DNA of 64,000 bases, taken from positions 28,196 to 92,195 of the forward strand of contig CAIVGN010000130.1 in the NCBI GenBank assembly GCA_903905455.1, read 5' to 3'. The position numbers and the translations under genes are program-made. Shown one piece after another: positions 37,997-46,578 of the stretch (positions are counted from its first letter, which is position 1; the number at the start of each line of letters is the position of its first letter). Origin of the DNA: an uncultured Archangium sp. Lineage in GTDB: Bacteria; Myxococcota; Myxococcia; Myxococcales; Myxococcaceae. The notes beneath the pieces are model-generated. The model was given only the letters and a program-made list of their open reading frames with translations, did no database searches and was not told where the DNA came from.

Positions 37997-39741
37997 GCCA
38001 GGCTGGAGCGCAGCGACGTCAGCTTGAGCGAGAGCCGCTTCTGGCCGCGGAACTCGTCGATGCTCAGCTTGAAGGCGAGATCGACCGGGCCGTCGGTGAG
38101 GCCCACCTTGTCGCCCTGGCGAAAGCCGATCACGTCGAACTGCGGCGACGACTCGATGGCCAGCTTCAAGTGCCCCGGCTCGCCGGGGGTCTTGTTCTGC
38201 AGCACGCGCGGGCGGGTGAGTTGCTCACGCAGCGCGAGGACGGGCTCGGGGTTGCCCATGCCGAAGGGCGCCAGGCGGAGCAGCGCGCTCACGGTCTTCT
38301 CGTCGAGCTCACCGGTGGCCACCACCGCGTCGATGCGGCAGCGCGGCACGAGCGCGGACTCGTCGAGCTGGGCCAGGGCCACGGCCTCGAAGGCGGCGGT
38401 GAACTCGGGGATGCGCGCGGGGTCGATGGACAGGCCGGCGGCGGCCTTGTGGCCACCGAAGCGCGAGAGCATGTGGGAGATGGACTTGATGGCGTCGTAG
38501 AGGTGGAAGCCCTCGATGCTGCGCGCGGAGCCCTTGCCCACGCCTTCGTGCACCCCGATGAGGATGGTGGGCCGGTGGAAGCGCTCGACGATGCGCGAGG
38601 CGACGATACCCACCACGCCGGGGTGCCAGTCGGGGGACCACAAGACGAGGCCCCGGGCGCCGCGCTTCACCGCGGCCTCGGCCTGCTCGATGGCCGAGTT
38701 GAGCATGGCGCGCTCGATCTGCTGCCGTTCGGCGTTCGCTGAGTCCAGCGCGCGGGCGAGCGGGAGCGCGGTCTCGTAGTCGGGCGCGAGCAGGCACTGC
38801 AGGCCCACGGACGCGTCGTCGAGGCGGCCGGCGGCGTTGATGCGGGGCCCGAGGCGGAAGCCCACGGTGCCCGCGGTGATCTCGTCTTGCCCGACCTCGG
38901 CGACGTCCTTGAGGGCGCGCACGCCGGGGCGGCGGCCGGCGGTGAGCTCCTTGAGGCCGTGGGTCACCAGCACGCGGTTGGCGCCGGTCAGGGGCACCAC
39001 GTCGGCCACGGTCGCCAGGGCGACGAGGTCGAGCAGCTGCTTCAGGTTCGGTTCCTGCTTGCCGGCGAAGAAGCCGCGATCGCGCAGCACCTTGCGCAGG
39101 CCCATGCACAAGTTGAAGGTCACCCCACCCGCGCAGAGCCACTTGGTGGTGTAGCCGCAGCCGGGCTGGAGCGGGTTGAGCACGGCGACCGCGGGCGGCA
39201 TGACCTCGGGCACCGCGTGGTGATCGACCACCACCACGTCCATGCCCAGCTCGTTGGCGCGGACGATCTCCGCGTGCGAGGTGATGCCGCAGTCGAGCGT
39301 GACGAGGAGCTGGGTGCCCTCGTGGGCCAGGCGCTCGATGGCGGCGCGGTTGAGGCCGTAGCCTTCCTCGAGGCGGTGCGGAATGTACGTGCGTACCTCG
39401 AAGCCCAGCTGCCGCAGGAAGGTGGTGAGCAGCGCGGTCGAGGACACGCCGTCGACGTCGTAGTCGCCGTAGAGGGTGACCGATTGCCTGGTGTCGATGG
39501 CGCGCACGATGCGGTCGACGGCCGCGGGGAGCCCCTTCATGGTGAAGGGGTCGGGCAGCTCGGACAGCGCGTCGGAGAGGAACTTCGTGGCGTCGGCGGG
39601 GGTGCGGTAGCCACGGCTGACGAGCACTCGCGCGGCGACGGGGTGCAGCGACAGCTCGGCGGCAACGAGGCGCGTGGCATCGTCGAGTTCGGTCTGCGCG
39701 AGTTCGGCGCGTTCAGGAGGCAGTACCCAGCGTGGTTCCAT
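37993..39741 (-). CDS. recJ: Single-stranded-DNA-specific exonuclease RecJ
   Basis: This is a 582-residue RecJ, a 5'-3' single-strand exonuclease acting in recombination and mismatch repair. DHH phosphoesterase motifs are visible: LYGDYDVDGVSSTALL, LVTLDCGITSH, VVVDHHAVPE, and in the DHHA1 part HPGVVGIVASRI, GSARSIEGFHLY and FGGHKAAAGLSI. The C-terminal OB-like part ends DEFRGQKRLSLKL. Its stop overlaps the end of the convergent barrel gene by four bases. The length is as expected for bacterial RecJ. Confidence 0.96.
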   Translation of the reverse strand: MEPRWVLPPERAELAQTELDDATRLVAAELSLHPVAARVLVSRGYRTPADATKFLSDALSELPDPFTMKGLPAAVDRIVRAIDTRQSVTLYGDYDVDGVSSTALLTTFLRQLGFEVRTYIPHRLEEGYGLNRAAIERLAHEGTQLLVTLDCGITSHAEIVRANELGMDVVVVDHHAVPEVMPPAVAVLNPLQPGCGYTTKWLCAGGVTFNLCMGLRKVLRDRGFFAGKQEPNLKQLLDLVALATVADVVPLTGANRVLVTHGLKELTAGRRPGVRALKDVAEVGQDEITAGTVGFRLGPRINAAGRLDDASVGLQCLLAPDYETALPLARALDSANAERQQIERAMLNSAIEQAEAAVKRGARGLVLWSPDWHPGVVGIVASRIVERFHRPTILIGVHEGVGKGSARSIEGFHLYDAIKSISHMLSRFGGHKAAAGLSIDPARIPEFTAAFEAVALAQLDESALVPRCRIDAVVATGELDEKTVSALLRLAPFGMGNPEPVLALREQLTRPRVLQNKTPGEPGHLKLAIESSPQFDVIGFRQGDKVGLTDGPVDLAFKLSIDEFRGQKRLSLKLTSLRSSLA

Positions 39742-39801
39742 CGGTGGAGCCTCCTAGCACGGGGGGCCGACAGGCTCGGAAGCAGGCGAAACGAATGGCG
39801 A

Positions 39802-39822
39802 GGGTCTGGCGCACGCAGACCC
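39802..39822. repeat. Short hairpin in recJ/DUF4386 gap
   Basis: The 181-base gap between recJ and the DUF4386 gene holds a perfect inverted repeat GGGTCTG (39802-39808), a 7-base loop, then CAGACCC (39816-39822). There is no T-run, so it is not a clear terminator. I see nothing else notable in the gap. Confidence 0.3.
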
Positions 39823-39922
39823 GAGAGCGCAGCGCAGCACCTGCGTGCCCGCCCGAGCCTCCTGAGGGGAGGCGCAGCTGGCGTGTCTGATGCATCGCCT
39901 CCCGGGGCCGAACGGGGGACCC

Positions 39923-40690
39923 ATGCCCAGTCAACCGACCGAAGCGTCGCAACGCACCGCCGCGAGAATCGCAGGCGTCGCCTTCCTGATCATCGTCATC
40001 GGCTGGACGCTGAACTGGATCCTCGTGGACTCGAAGATCGTGGTGGCCGGGGACGCGGGGAAGACGATCGCCAACGTCCGCGCCGAGGAGTTGCTCTTCC
40101 GCCTCGGGCTCGCCAACGAGCTGATCTTCGCCGTCTGCGGGATCGTCCTCGGCTTCGCGCTGTGCACGCTGTTGGAGCAGGTGAACCGGAACCTCGCCCT
40201 GCTCGCCCTGAACTTGAAGCTCGCGGAGGCGACGCTCGCGGCGTCGCTGGTGCTCGCGGCCTTCCTCTCGTTGCAGATGCTCGACGGCTCGGCCAGTCCA
40301 CTCGAAGAGAGCCTCGGGCGGTTCCTCACCGTGCGCAGCACGGGCTCCGCCATCACCATGGCCTTTCTGGGCCTCGACTCGATCCTGTTCTTCTCCCTGC
40401 TCTTCAAGTCGCGGTACGTGCCGCGAGCGCTGTCGGGGCTGGGGGTGTTCGCGTATGCGCTCATCTTCATCCAGTCCTTCCTCAGCCTCCTTGTGTCCGT
40501 GCGCGGCCAGACCGCGGTCACCACGATGAGCCTCGCCCTCTTCGCGCCGAGCATTCTCTTCGAGCTGCTGGCGGGGCTCTGGCTGCTGATCAAGGGCGTG
40601 AAGACGGGGCCGCAGCCCGCAGCGCCTGCATCGACGCGCGGGGAGTTTGCGTCCCCGCCAGCCGGATTGACGCCCACCTCACCGCGCTGA
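39923..40690 (+). CDS. DUF4386 family membrane protein
   Basis: This is a 255-residue protein with about six hydrophobic helices, matching the DUF4386 family: TAARIAGVAFLIIVIGWTLNWIL, ELIFAVCGIVLGFALCTLLEQVN, FLGLDSILFFSLLFKSRYVPRALSGLGVFAY, LFAPSILFELLAGLWLLIKG. Such proteins are bacterial membrane proteins of unknown function. The ATG at 39923 follows a GGGGGAC ribosome site; an earlier TTG or ATG gives only an unlikely leader. It stands alone, flanked by recJ on the other strand and a secreted protein gene downstream. Confidence 0.85.
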   Translation: MPSQPTEASQRTAARIAGVAFLIIVIGWTLNWILVDSKIVVAGDAGKTIANVRAEELLFRLGLANELIFAVCGIVLGFALCTLLEQVNRNLALLALNLKLAEATLAASLVLAAFLSLQMLDGSASPLEESLGRFLTVRSTGSAITMAFLGLDSILFFSLLFKSRYVPRALSGLGVFAYALIFIQSFLSLLVSVRGQTAVTTMSLALFAPSILFELLAGLWLLIKGVKTGPQPAAPASTRGEFASPPAGLTPTSPR

Positions 40691-40805
40691 CCCTGGCCAC
40701 CGGCGAGAACAGCTCGGCGCGGCACCTGGAAGCCCTTCAAGCACCTCCTCGATCTCGACGACTGCGCCTGTCGCGCGGCGCTCTGGCCTGTGCAATTGAG
40801 TCACC

Positions 40806-41546
40806 ATGCTCGCACTCAGCCTCGCGCTGTTGACTGCCGCTGCGCCGAACCTCCCGGGTCGCTGGGAAGGCAACGGCATCACCCTGGTGCTCGAGGCCTC
40901 GGGCGCGGGGACGATCTCCGACGGGCCCATGGTTCCCCCCGAGCCGCTCAAGTGGAAGCTCGCGGGCAACGCCCTGATGATCACCCAGGACGGCGACACC
41001 ATCGCCTACACGATGTCCGCGGTGGGCAAGGACTCGATGACCCTCGCCTCGGTGGTGCTCGACGCGCCCATCACGCTCAAGCGCTCGGGTGCGAAAGGGG
41101 CGACGGCGGCGCCAACAGAGCCTGCAGCGGTGACGCCAAAGGGCAAGCCGGCGGAGGCCGCGCCACAGTTCGTCCCCGGGACGTGCGAGTCGGCGTGTAA
41201 GCACTACCTTTCGTGCGCGAAGCTCCAGGGGCAGCAGAACACCAACACCTGCCTGCTGGGCTGCTACGCCTCGGGCGCGAATGCGTACCAGTTGGGCGTC
41301 TACAACCTGCTCGATTGCCAGCGCGCGGTGATGATCATCGTCGCGGCGCAGCTGCAGGCGATTCAGCAGGCCCAGGGTGGCAACACCAACCGCGGCGGTG
41401 GCGGGAACCAGAAGGGCAGCCGGTGCGCGGGCTGCGTGCGCGACGGCAACGACTGCGTGTGGATCAGCCAGAGCAACTGGGGCACCGGCAACAACAGCCC
41501 CTACTCGGGCGCGGTGTCTTCCTGCGACGCGGACTGCTGCCAGTAA
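40806..41546 (+). CDS. Secreted Cys-rich protein with lipocalin-like front half
   Basis: This is a 246-residue protein with a short signal peptide (MLALSLALLTAAAP). Residues about 15-95 are strand-rich and lipocalin-like (GRWEGNGITLVLEASGAGTI, LKWKLAGNALMITQ). A Lys/Pro/Ala linker follows. From about 120 on there is a Cys-rich domain with paired cysteines (TCESACKHYLSCAKL, NTCLLGC, RCAGCVRDGNDC, SSCDADCC). I do not recognise the whole protein. It probably acts in the periplasm or outside the cell. The hemerythrin gene follows after two bases. Confidence 0.75.
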   Translation: MLALSLALLTAAAPNLPGRWEGNGITLVLEASGAGTISDGPMVPPEPLKWKLAGNALMITQDGDTIAYTMSAVGKDSMTLASVVLDAPITLKRSGAKGATAAPTEPAAVTPKGKPAEAAPQFVPGTCESACKHYLSCAKLQGQQNTNTCLLGCYASGANAYQLGVYNLLDCQRAVMIIVAAQLQAIQQAQGGNTNRGGGGNQKGSRCAGCVRDGNDCVWISQSNWGTGNNSPYSGAVSSCDADCCQ

Positions 41547-41548
41547 CC

Positions 41549-42199
41549 ATGAAGCTCATCGACGAACTCCACGAAGAACACACGTTGATCGACCGGGTGC
41601 TGGGGTCCTTTCGCAGCTGGGTCGAGCTGCGAATGAAGGGTGAAGGCGAAGCGAGCGAAGGCCCGCTGTTCTTCGAGTTCTTCCGCAAGGTGGCCGGTGA
41701 CTTTCACCACGCCCGGGAAGAGGACTCGCTGTTCGCCGCGCTGCACACCGTGGCCGAGTTGCCGCTCGATCGTGGGCCGATGTTCGCCTTGAAGGAAGAC
41801 CACCATCGCCTCGCCGCGGTGCTCGACCTGCTCGAGCCGTTGCTCAGGGCGGGGAGCACCGACCCGGCGCTGCGGGCCCACGCCACCACCTATTCGCGCG
41901 GCCTGTGGACACACATCGACGCGGAGAACTCGGTGCTGTTTTCCGAGAGCGAGATGCGGCTGGCGCGGCACCACGTCAAGGAGCTGCCGTCACGGCCCAT
42001 GACCGAGCTCGAGGCCGCGGCCCGGGTGCAGGGCGAGCGCCTCGCCACGCAGTACCCGAACTTCGACGATCGCGGCGTGATGCGCGGCGAAGGCTGCATC
42101 ATCTGCAGCTCCTATGGCGTGAACTGCCGCGGGCTGGAGCGCGAGTGGTGGAACGACTGGGAGTGGGAAGAGCACCCCAACCGCTCGACCAGCGGCTGA
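41549..42199 (+). CDS. Hemerythrin-domain protein
   Basis: This is a 216-residue protein whose first 150 residues form a four-helix hemerythrin HHE domain. It has HEEHTLIDRVLGS, DFHHAREEDSLF, KEDHHRLAAVLD and HIDAENSVLFSESE, which carry the expected diiron ligands (His and Glu). It may bind oxygen or NO, or sense redox state. The last 60 residues carry CIIC...C (GCIICSSYGVNCRG), a possible metal or redox site outside the domain. The ATG at 41549 lies just after the upstream stop. No signal peptide. Confidence 0.88.
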   Translation: MKLIDELHEEHTLIDRVLGSFRSWVELRMKGEGEASEGPLFFEFFRKVAGDFHHAREEDSLFAALHTVAELPLDRGPMFALKEDHHRLAAVLDLLEPLLRAGSTDPALRAHATTYSRGLWTHIDAENSVLFSESEMRLARHHVKELPSRPMTELEAAARVQGERLATQYPNFDDRGVMRGEGCIICSSYGVNCRGLEREWWNDWEWEEHPNRSTSG

Positions 42200-42227
42200 A
42201 GCAGCAGGGATCGAAGCGAAGGAGCGG

Positions 42228-42830
42228 TCAGGGCGCGGGGACGAACTCGTAGGACAGCGCCCCGTCCACGCCGCGGACGATCCAGCGCAGCTCGCTGCCG
42301 CGCACGACGGAGGCTTCGGCCGGGGTCAAGCGGTGGCGCACGTAGCCGCTGCCCGCCAGGCCTTCCAGCGCGTCGAAGGTGCCGGGTTCATCGAGATCGA
42401 CGGCGACGGACCGGCTGGTCGCCCCGGGCTCGAGCTCGCCGAGCCGGGTGCTGCGGCGGAAGTCGCCGCCGACGAAGAGGTTGCGGAAGGGCAGCGCGGT
42501 TTCGTTCTGCACGCGAAGCTGCGCGGGCCGCGAGGTGTGGTTCCAGAGCACGCCCATCACCAGCACGCCGAACACCAGCGCCCAGCCCACCGCGGCCACG
42601 GGGACGAGCGGCCCGCGCTTGACGGGGATCAGCGCGAGCGTGGCGGCGAGGGTGAGCCCGCCGAGCAGCGCGACTGAGGGAACGATCAGCACCGTGAGGT
42701 ACGCCTGCGTCTCCCGGCTCTTCGTGAGGGCGCTGGCCAGGGCGTAGGCCGAGAAGCCACCCAGCAACGCGCCGGCGAGCGCTCCGAGAACGAGGCCGAG
42801 GCATCCCAACCCGAGGCGCGCTTTGGTCAC
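42228..42830 (-). CDS. Membrane protein of unknown function
   Basis: This is a 200-residue protein from GTG at 42830. A longer frame starting 17 codons upstream at 42881 has an Arg/Pro-rich leader and looks less likely. It has about three membrane helices in the first 110 residues (GLVLGALAGALLGGFSAYALA, VLIVPSVALLGGLTLAATLALI, VGWALVFGVLVMGVLW). A beta-rich soluble domain follows (LPFRNLFVGGDF...DLDEPGTFDAL). I do not recognise it, and no partner gene is obvious. Confidence 0.6.
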   Translation of the reverse strand: MTKARLGLGCLGLVLGALAGALLGGFSAYALASALTKSRETQAYLTVLIVPSVALLGGLTLAATLALIPVKRGPLVPVAAVGWALVFGVLVMGVLWNHTSRPAQLRVQNETALPFRNLFVGGDFRRSTRLGELEPGATSRSVAVDLDEPGTFDALEGLAGSGYVRHRLTPAEASVVRGSELRWIVRGVDGALSYEFVPAP

Positions 42831-42905
42831 GGCAGCGATGCTACCCCGCGCGACGGCTCCCGGGCGGGGCCTCGGGCGCACCCCACCCGCTCCACCAACG
42901 GCGGC

Positions 42906-45140
42906 TCAGAGTTCGACGTTGCTCGGCGCGACGGAAGGACGGCACGGCTGTCCCCGCAGCGAGGGGCACGGCGGCGCCTGGGTCGGCACCGCGACCCCCT
43001 GCAGCCGCGGGAGCACCACCTTCGAGGGGTGCATCGCGTCGTGGCCGATGGCGTAGGTCACCGCCGAGGGGAAGGTCTTGAGGGCGAACCGCCAGTCAGC
43101 GCGCACGCCGCCGGGCGTGTCGATGCTCACCCGCACCCGCGAGCCCACGCGCAGCGCATGAGCGAAGCCCGCGGTGCCCACCCGTACCTGCACCCACTCG
43201 TTGAGCGGCAGCGGCGACCACGCGTCTTCGCGCAGCGTCTGGGCCGGCCACAGCGTCGTGGCCTGCGGCCCCGGCAACCGGTGACTGGCCCGCAGCCACC
43301 CGGACTGGATGTACATCTCCTGCCCGTCGGGGCGCACCTCCGAGAGGGTGACCTCGAGATCGGCGTCGTCGACCGGGGACTTGAGCCAGAGGTCGACGCT
43401 CGCGGTGCCCAGGAGCGCGGTGTCGGTGGTGAAGGGCTCGCTCTCGAAGACCGCGGCCTGGCCCGGGGCCGGCTGCTTCCAGTCGTAGTGGGGCAGCTTC
43501 GCCCAGACGTCGCCATCGGCCGCGAGCACGCCGGTCCCGCCGGCCACGGGGTCGAGGGTGAAGGTGCTCGAGGCGCTGGGCTCGGTGGGCGCGCCGGGGG
43601 CCAGCTTCGCGCCGCGCTGCAGGTGCAACTCGAGGCCTCGAGTCTCGGGCGGAGGCCACGCGGTGAAGCGGTGCTCGAAGGTGGACTCGGGCGCGCCCAG
43701 CTCGTTGGCCACGCCGGCGCCGTTCTCGAAGAGCACGTGCAGCGGAGGTTCGGCCTTCCACGCCGCGAGGGCCTCTTCGTACGTGGCGTAGCTCGAGAAC
43801 CGCGAAGGAGGGAGGGACAGCGGGGCGTTGAAGAACGCGGTGTAGAGCAGCGGCGAGATGTTGCGCACCTTGACCGGGTCCAGCGGCTTGCGCCGGGCGA
43901 CGAAGAGCTCGAGGAAGCTCTGCCACTCCATGATCACCTGCGGCCCGAAGCCGTCGATGTGCACGCCGTTGGTGGCGGTCATGCGCAGGGCGGGCGCGTT
44001 CACGAAGCGGTCGAAGAGCAGGAAGAAGTACGGCCCCGTCTGCTCGTCCTGCCAGGAGCCGGTGAGGAACACCGGCACCTGCACGTGGTCGACGAAGGTC
44101 GTGGGGTTGTACCGGTCGTGCTCGGAGGGATCGTAGAAGACGATCTTCCGCGCCTGGGCGACGTTGTCGATGAGCTGGCCGTGGAGCAGCTGGTTCTCGC
44201 CGCAGACGGTGTCACCCGCGTCGACCTGCTTCTGTTCCCACCCCTGGCCGAAGGGCACCGCCTTGCTCAGCACGTTGTGCACCCACGAGAGGGCGAAGCC
44301 GTCGTTCAAGATGCCGCCGGGCAGCAGCGTGGTGTCGGTGCTGGCAATGACCGACATGGGGGCGATGGCCGCGAGGCTGGGCGGGGCCTCGGAGGCGACG
44401 AAGAGCTGCGAGATGCCCGGGTACGAGAGGCCCACCATGCCGACCTTGTGCTCGAAGGCCCAGGCCTGGGCCGCGACGATCTCGATCACGTCGTAGCCGT
44501 CGAGCAGCTGCAGCTTCTCGAAGTAGTCGTAGGCACCGCCGGAGCAGCCCGTGCCGCGCATGTTCACGCTCACCGTCGCGTAGCCGAACATGCCGGCGAG
44601 CAGCGACGAGGCGTCGGTGGGCGGCGTGCACATCACCGGGAAGTCGTCGCAGAGGAAGGCGAAGTCGGGGTTGGGCTTCTGCGGCCGCGAGGCGTCGTAG
44701 CCCGAGTAGTTCACCACCGTGGGGAACGGGCCCCGGCCGCGCGGCAAGGTCACCCAGGCCGAGAGCGTCGTGCCGTCGCGCATCGTGAGGTAATTGAAGC
44801 CGGCCTTGAGCTCCTGCTTCGCGTAGCTCTCGGAGCTGGGCTTGCTCGACTCGACCGACATCACGGTCAGCGGCGGGCTCTGCTCCGGTCGGGCCCCTGC
44901 GGTCTTCACCAGGTACCCGGCGCCGGGCTTCAGCGCGCGAAACACGAAGCTACCCAGGGCGTCGGCCGTGCCCGTGGCCACCGTCTTCCCCGCGGCGTCG
45001 ACGACCACCAGGTCCTGCCCCGGCGTCGCGTGGGTGACGTGGAGCTGCTCGACGCTCTGCCGGACCTGGAAGGTCGCCTCGCGCGCGCAGCCGGCGACCA
45101 ACGACACCAACACCAGCCCGATGGAATGCAGTGACCGCAT
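42906..45140 (-). CDS. CocE/NonD family hydrolase (X-Pro dipeptidyl-peptidase-like) lipoprotein
   Basis: This is a 744-residue lipoprotein (lipobox LVAGC, Cys18). An N-terminal beta domain (about 20-90) precedes an alpha/beta hydrolase of the CocE/S15 type: TVVNYSGYDASRP oxyanion region, NMRGTGCSGG, and nucleophile S239 in GLSYPG. The C-terminal jelly-roll domain of this family is also present (about 480-720, with SVDLWLKSPVDDADLEVTLSEVRPDG). Relatives cleave cocaine-type esters, cephalosporins or X-Pro peptides; the true substrate is unknown. AAAAAGGGGG precedes the ATG. The HAD gene lies 48 bases upstream on the same strand. Confidence 0.9.
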   Translation of the reverse strand: MRSLHSIGLVLVSLVAGCAREATFQVRQSVEQLHVTHATPGQDLVVVDAAGKTVATGTADALGSFVFRALKPGAGYLVKTAGARPEQSPPLTVMSVESSKPSSESYAKQELKAGFNYLTMRDGTTLSAWVTLPRGRGPFPTVVNYSGYDASRPQKPNPDFAFLCDDFPVMCTPPTDASSLLAGMFGYATVSVNMRGTGCSGGAYDYFEKLQLLDGYDVIEIVAAQAWAFEHKVGMVGLSYPGISQLFVASEAPPSLAAIAPMSVIASTDTTLLPGGILNDGFALSWVHNVLSKAVPFGQGWEQKQVDAGDTVCGENQLLHGQLIDNVAQARKIVFYDPSEHDRYNPTTFVDHVQVPVFLTGSWQDEQTGPYFFLLFDRFVNAPALRMTATNGVHIDGFGPQVIMEWQSFLELFVARRKPLDPVKVRNISPLLYTAFFNAPLSLPPSRFSSYATYEEALAAWKAEPPLHVLFENGAGVANELGAPESTFEHRFTAWPPPETRGLELHLQRGAKLAPGAPTEPSASSTFTLDPVAGGTGVLAADGDVWAKLPHYDWKQPAPGQAAVFESEPFTTDTALLGTASVDLWLKSPVDDADLEVTLSEVRPDGQEMYIQSGWLRASHRLPGPQATTLWPAQTLREDAWSPLPLNEWVQVRVGTAGFAHALRVGSRVRVSIDTPGGVRADWRFALKTFPSAVTYAIGHDAMHPSKVVLPRLQGVAVPTQAPPCPSLRGQPCRPSVAPSNVEL

Positions 45141-45188
45141 GGTCCCCCTTTTTGAAAAAGAGCGGGCCGTCTAGCGGGTCTGATCTGC

Positions 45189-45872
45189 TCAGCGCAAGAG
45201 GGCGAGCAGGTCTTCGGGGCGCTCGAGGAGCACCTGGGCGCCGGCCTTCGTCAGCTCCTCGCGGGTACGAAAGCCCCACAGCACGCCGATGGAGATCATC
45301 CCCGCGCCCAGGGCGGTGCCCACGTCGACGGGCGTGTCACCGACGAAGCCAATGCGCGCCGGGGGCACGCCCAGCACCTGCGCCAGTTCGAGGGCGGCGG
45401 TAGGGTCGGGCTTGCGGGGCACGCCGTCGCGCTCACCCCGCACGTCGACGAAGGGCCAGCGCCCGAAGGCGTGCTGCACGAGGTGCCGGGTGAAGTCGTC
45501 GCGCTTGTTGGAGAGCACGGCCATGCGCCGGCCGCTGGCCACCACGCCGTCGAGCATGCGATCGATGCCCGGGTAGGGAGCCGAGCCGCTGTGCTCGAGC
45601 GCGCCGTAGTGGACGCGGTAGGACTCGGCGAGCACCGCGACGGGGGCGGGCAAGGCGGCGTCATCGACCACGTGCCAGTCGAGCCGCTGGGCCGCGCGGA
45701 CGGCCCGCCGCACCAGGTGCTCGGCGCCCTCGCCCACGAAGGCCTTGTAGGCCTCCGTCGAGTGCGGCGGGAGCCCCAGCTCTGCGAGCACCACGTTGGT
45801 CGCCGAGGCGATGTCGATGATCGAGTCGGCGAGCGTGCCGTCGAGATCGAAGATCAGCGCGTCGATCTGCAC
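45189..45872 (-). CDS. HAD family phosphatase, phosphoglycolate-phosphatase-like
   Basis: This is a 227-residue HAD hydrolase. Motif I is FDLDGTLADS, motif II is AVLSNKRDDF, and motifs III-IV are RKPDPTAALELAQVLG and FVGDTPVDVGTA. The size, the alpha-helical cap and GxGAEHLVRRA fit Gph-like enzymes, which remove phosphate from 2-phosphoglycolate or similar. The start is GTG at 45872, because upstream sequence in the same frame belongs to the overlapping Lys-rich gene. It follows that gene by 8 bases and precedes the CocE-type gene. Confidence 0.9.
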   Translation of the reverse strand: MQIDALIFDLDGTLADSIIDIASATNVVLAELGLPPHSTEAYKAFVGEGAEHLVRRAVRAAQRLDWHVVDDAALPAPVAVLAESYRVHYGALEHSGSAPYPGIDRMLDGVVASGRRMAVLSNKRDDFTRHLVQHAFGRWPFVDVRGERDGVPRKPDPTAALELAQVLGVPPARIGFVGDTPVDVGTALGAGMISIGVLWGFRTREELTKAGAQVLLERPEDLLALLR

Positions 45873-45880
45873 CGCGGCGC

Positions 45881-46480
45881 TCAGGTCGGCTTCGGCATCG
45901 ACAGGTTGAGCATCACGGCCTCGCGCACCAGCTTGCGGAGCACCGAGTCCTTCAGCTCCGCGACCGAGGTCAGGGTGATGGCGTCGCCGGTGAGCTCGCT
46001 GGCCGAGGGGAGCTGGTCGCCCTTGAGGAAGCGCACCAGGACCTCGCGCTCGCGGGGCTCGATGCGGGCGAAGACCCCGTTGGCGAAGTACGCGGGCGAG
46101 CCGTCTTCGAGCACTTCGGAGGCCTCGGGCGCGGCCTCGAGGACCAGCTTGCGCAGCGTCTTGACCACGGGCTGCACGGGGGGCGGCAGGCGGTTCATCA
46201 GCCCCTCGACGTCGGCCTGGGCGAGCGCGCGACCGACCGCGGGCGAGACCTGCGGCGCGGGGGCCTTGACGGCGACCTTCTTCGGCGCGGGCTTCTTCGC
46301 CTTCGGGGCCACCTTCTTCGGCGCGGGCTTGGTGGCCTTCGGCGCGGGCTTCTTCACCTTCGGCGCCGCCTTCTTCTTCGGGGCAGGCTTCTTGACGACC
46401 TTCTTCGGCGCGACCTGCTTCGCCTTCGACTTCGCCTTGCTGCCGGACTTCGCCTTCTTCTTCGAACGAGCGATGGCCAT
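45881..46480 (-). CDS. DUF1801-like protein with histone-H1-like Lys/Pro/Ala tail
   Basis: This is a 199-residue protein. The first 75 residues are built of repeated K-K-P-A-P-K units and are strongly basic, like the tails of histone-H1-like and AlgP-like proteins; they could bind nucleic acid. Residues about 90-195 match the DUF1801 (YdhG-like) fold: VKTLRKLVLEAAPEASEVLEDGSPAYF...LVREAVML. The fold's role is unknown. It is divergent from the DsbA/FrnE-like selenoprotein over 98 bases and probably cotranscribed with the HAD gene, 8 bases downstream. Confidence 0.8.
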   Translation of the reverse strand: MAIARSKKKAKSGSKAKSKAKQVAPKKVVKKPAPKKKAAPKVKKPAPKATKPAPKKVAPKAKKPAPKKVAVKAPAPQVSPAVGRALAQADVEGLMNRLPPPVQPVVKTLRKLVLEAAPEASEVLEDGSPAYFANGVFARIEPREREVLVRFLKGDQLPSASELTGDAITLTSVAELKDSVLRKLVREAVMLNLSMPKPT

Positions 46481-46578
46481 GAGTGGCGCGGACGCTACCC
46501 GCCGGCCCCCCCCAAGGCATGGGGAAAATCGAGGAGACCAGCCTTGCCAGCGCGCCCGGGGAATGGGACGGGAGGGTC

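Noticed and set aside
40691..40805. Extra small gene between DUF4386 and the secreted protein
   Set aside because: Short frames exist (for instance one with DLDDCACRAALWPV) but there is no start with a ribosome site.
46519..46578. Upstream in-frame start for the selenoprotein
   Set aside because: The ATG at 46519 is in frame, but it has poor ribosome-site spacing and adds residues not typical of FrnE proteins.
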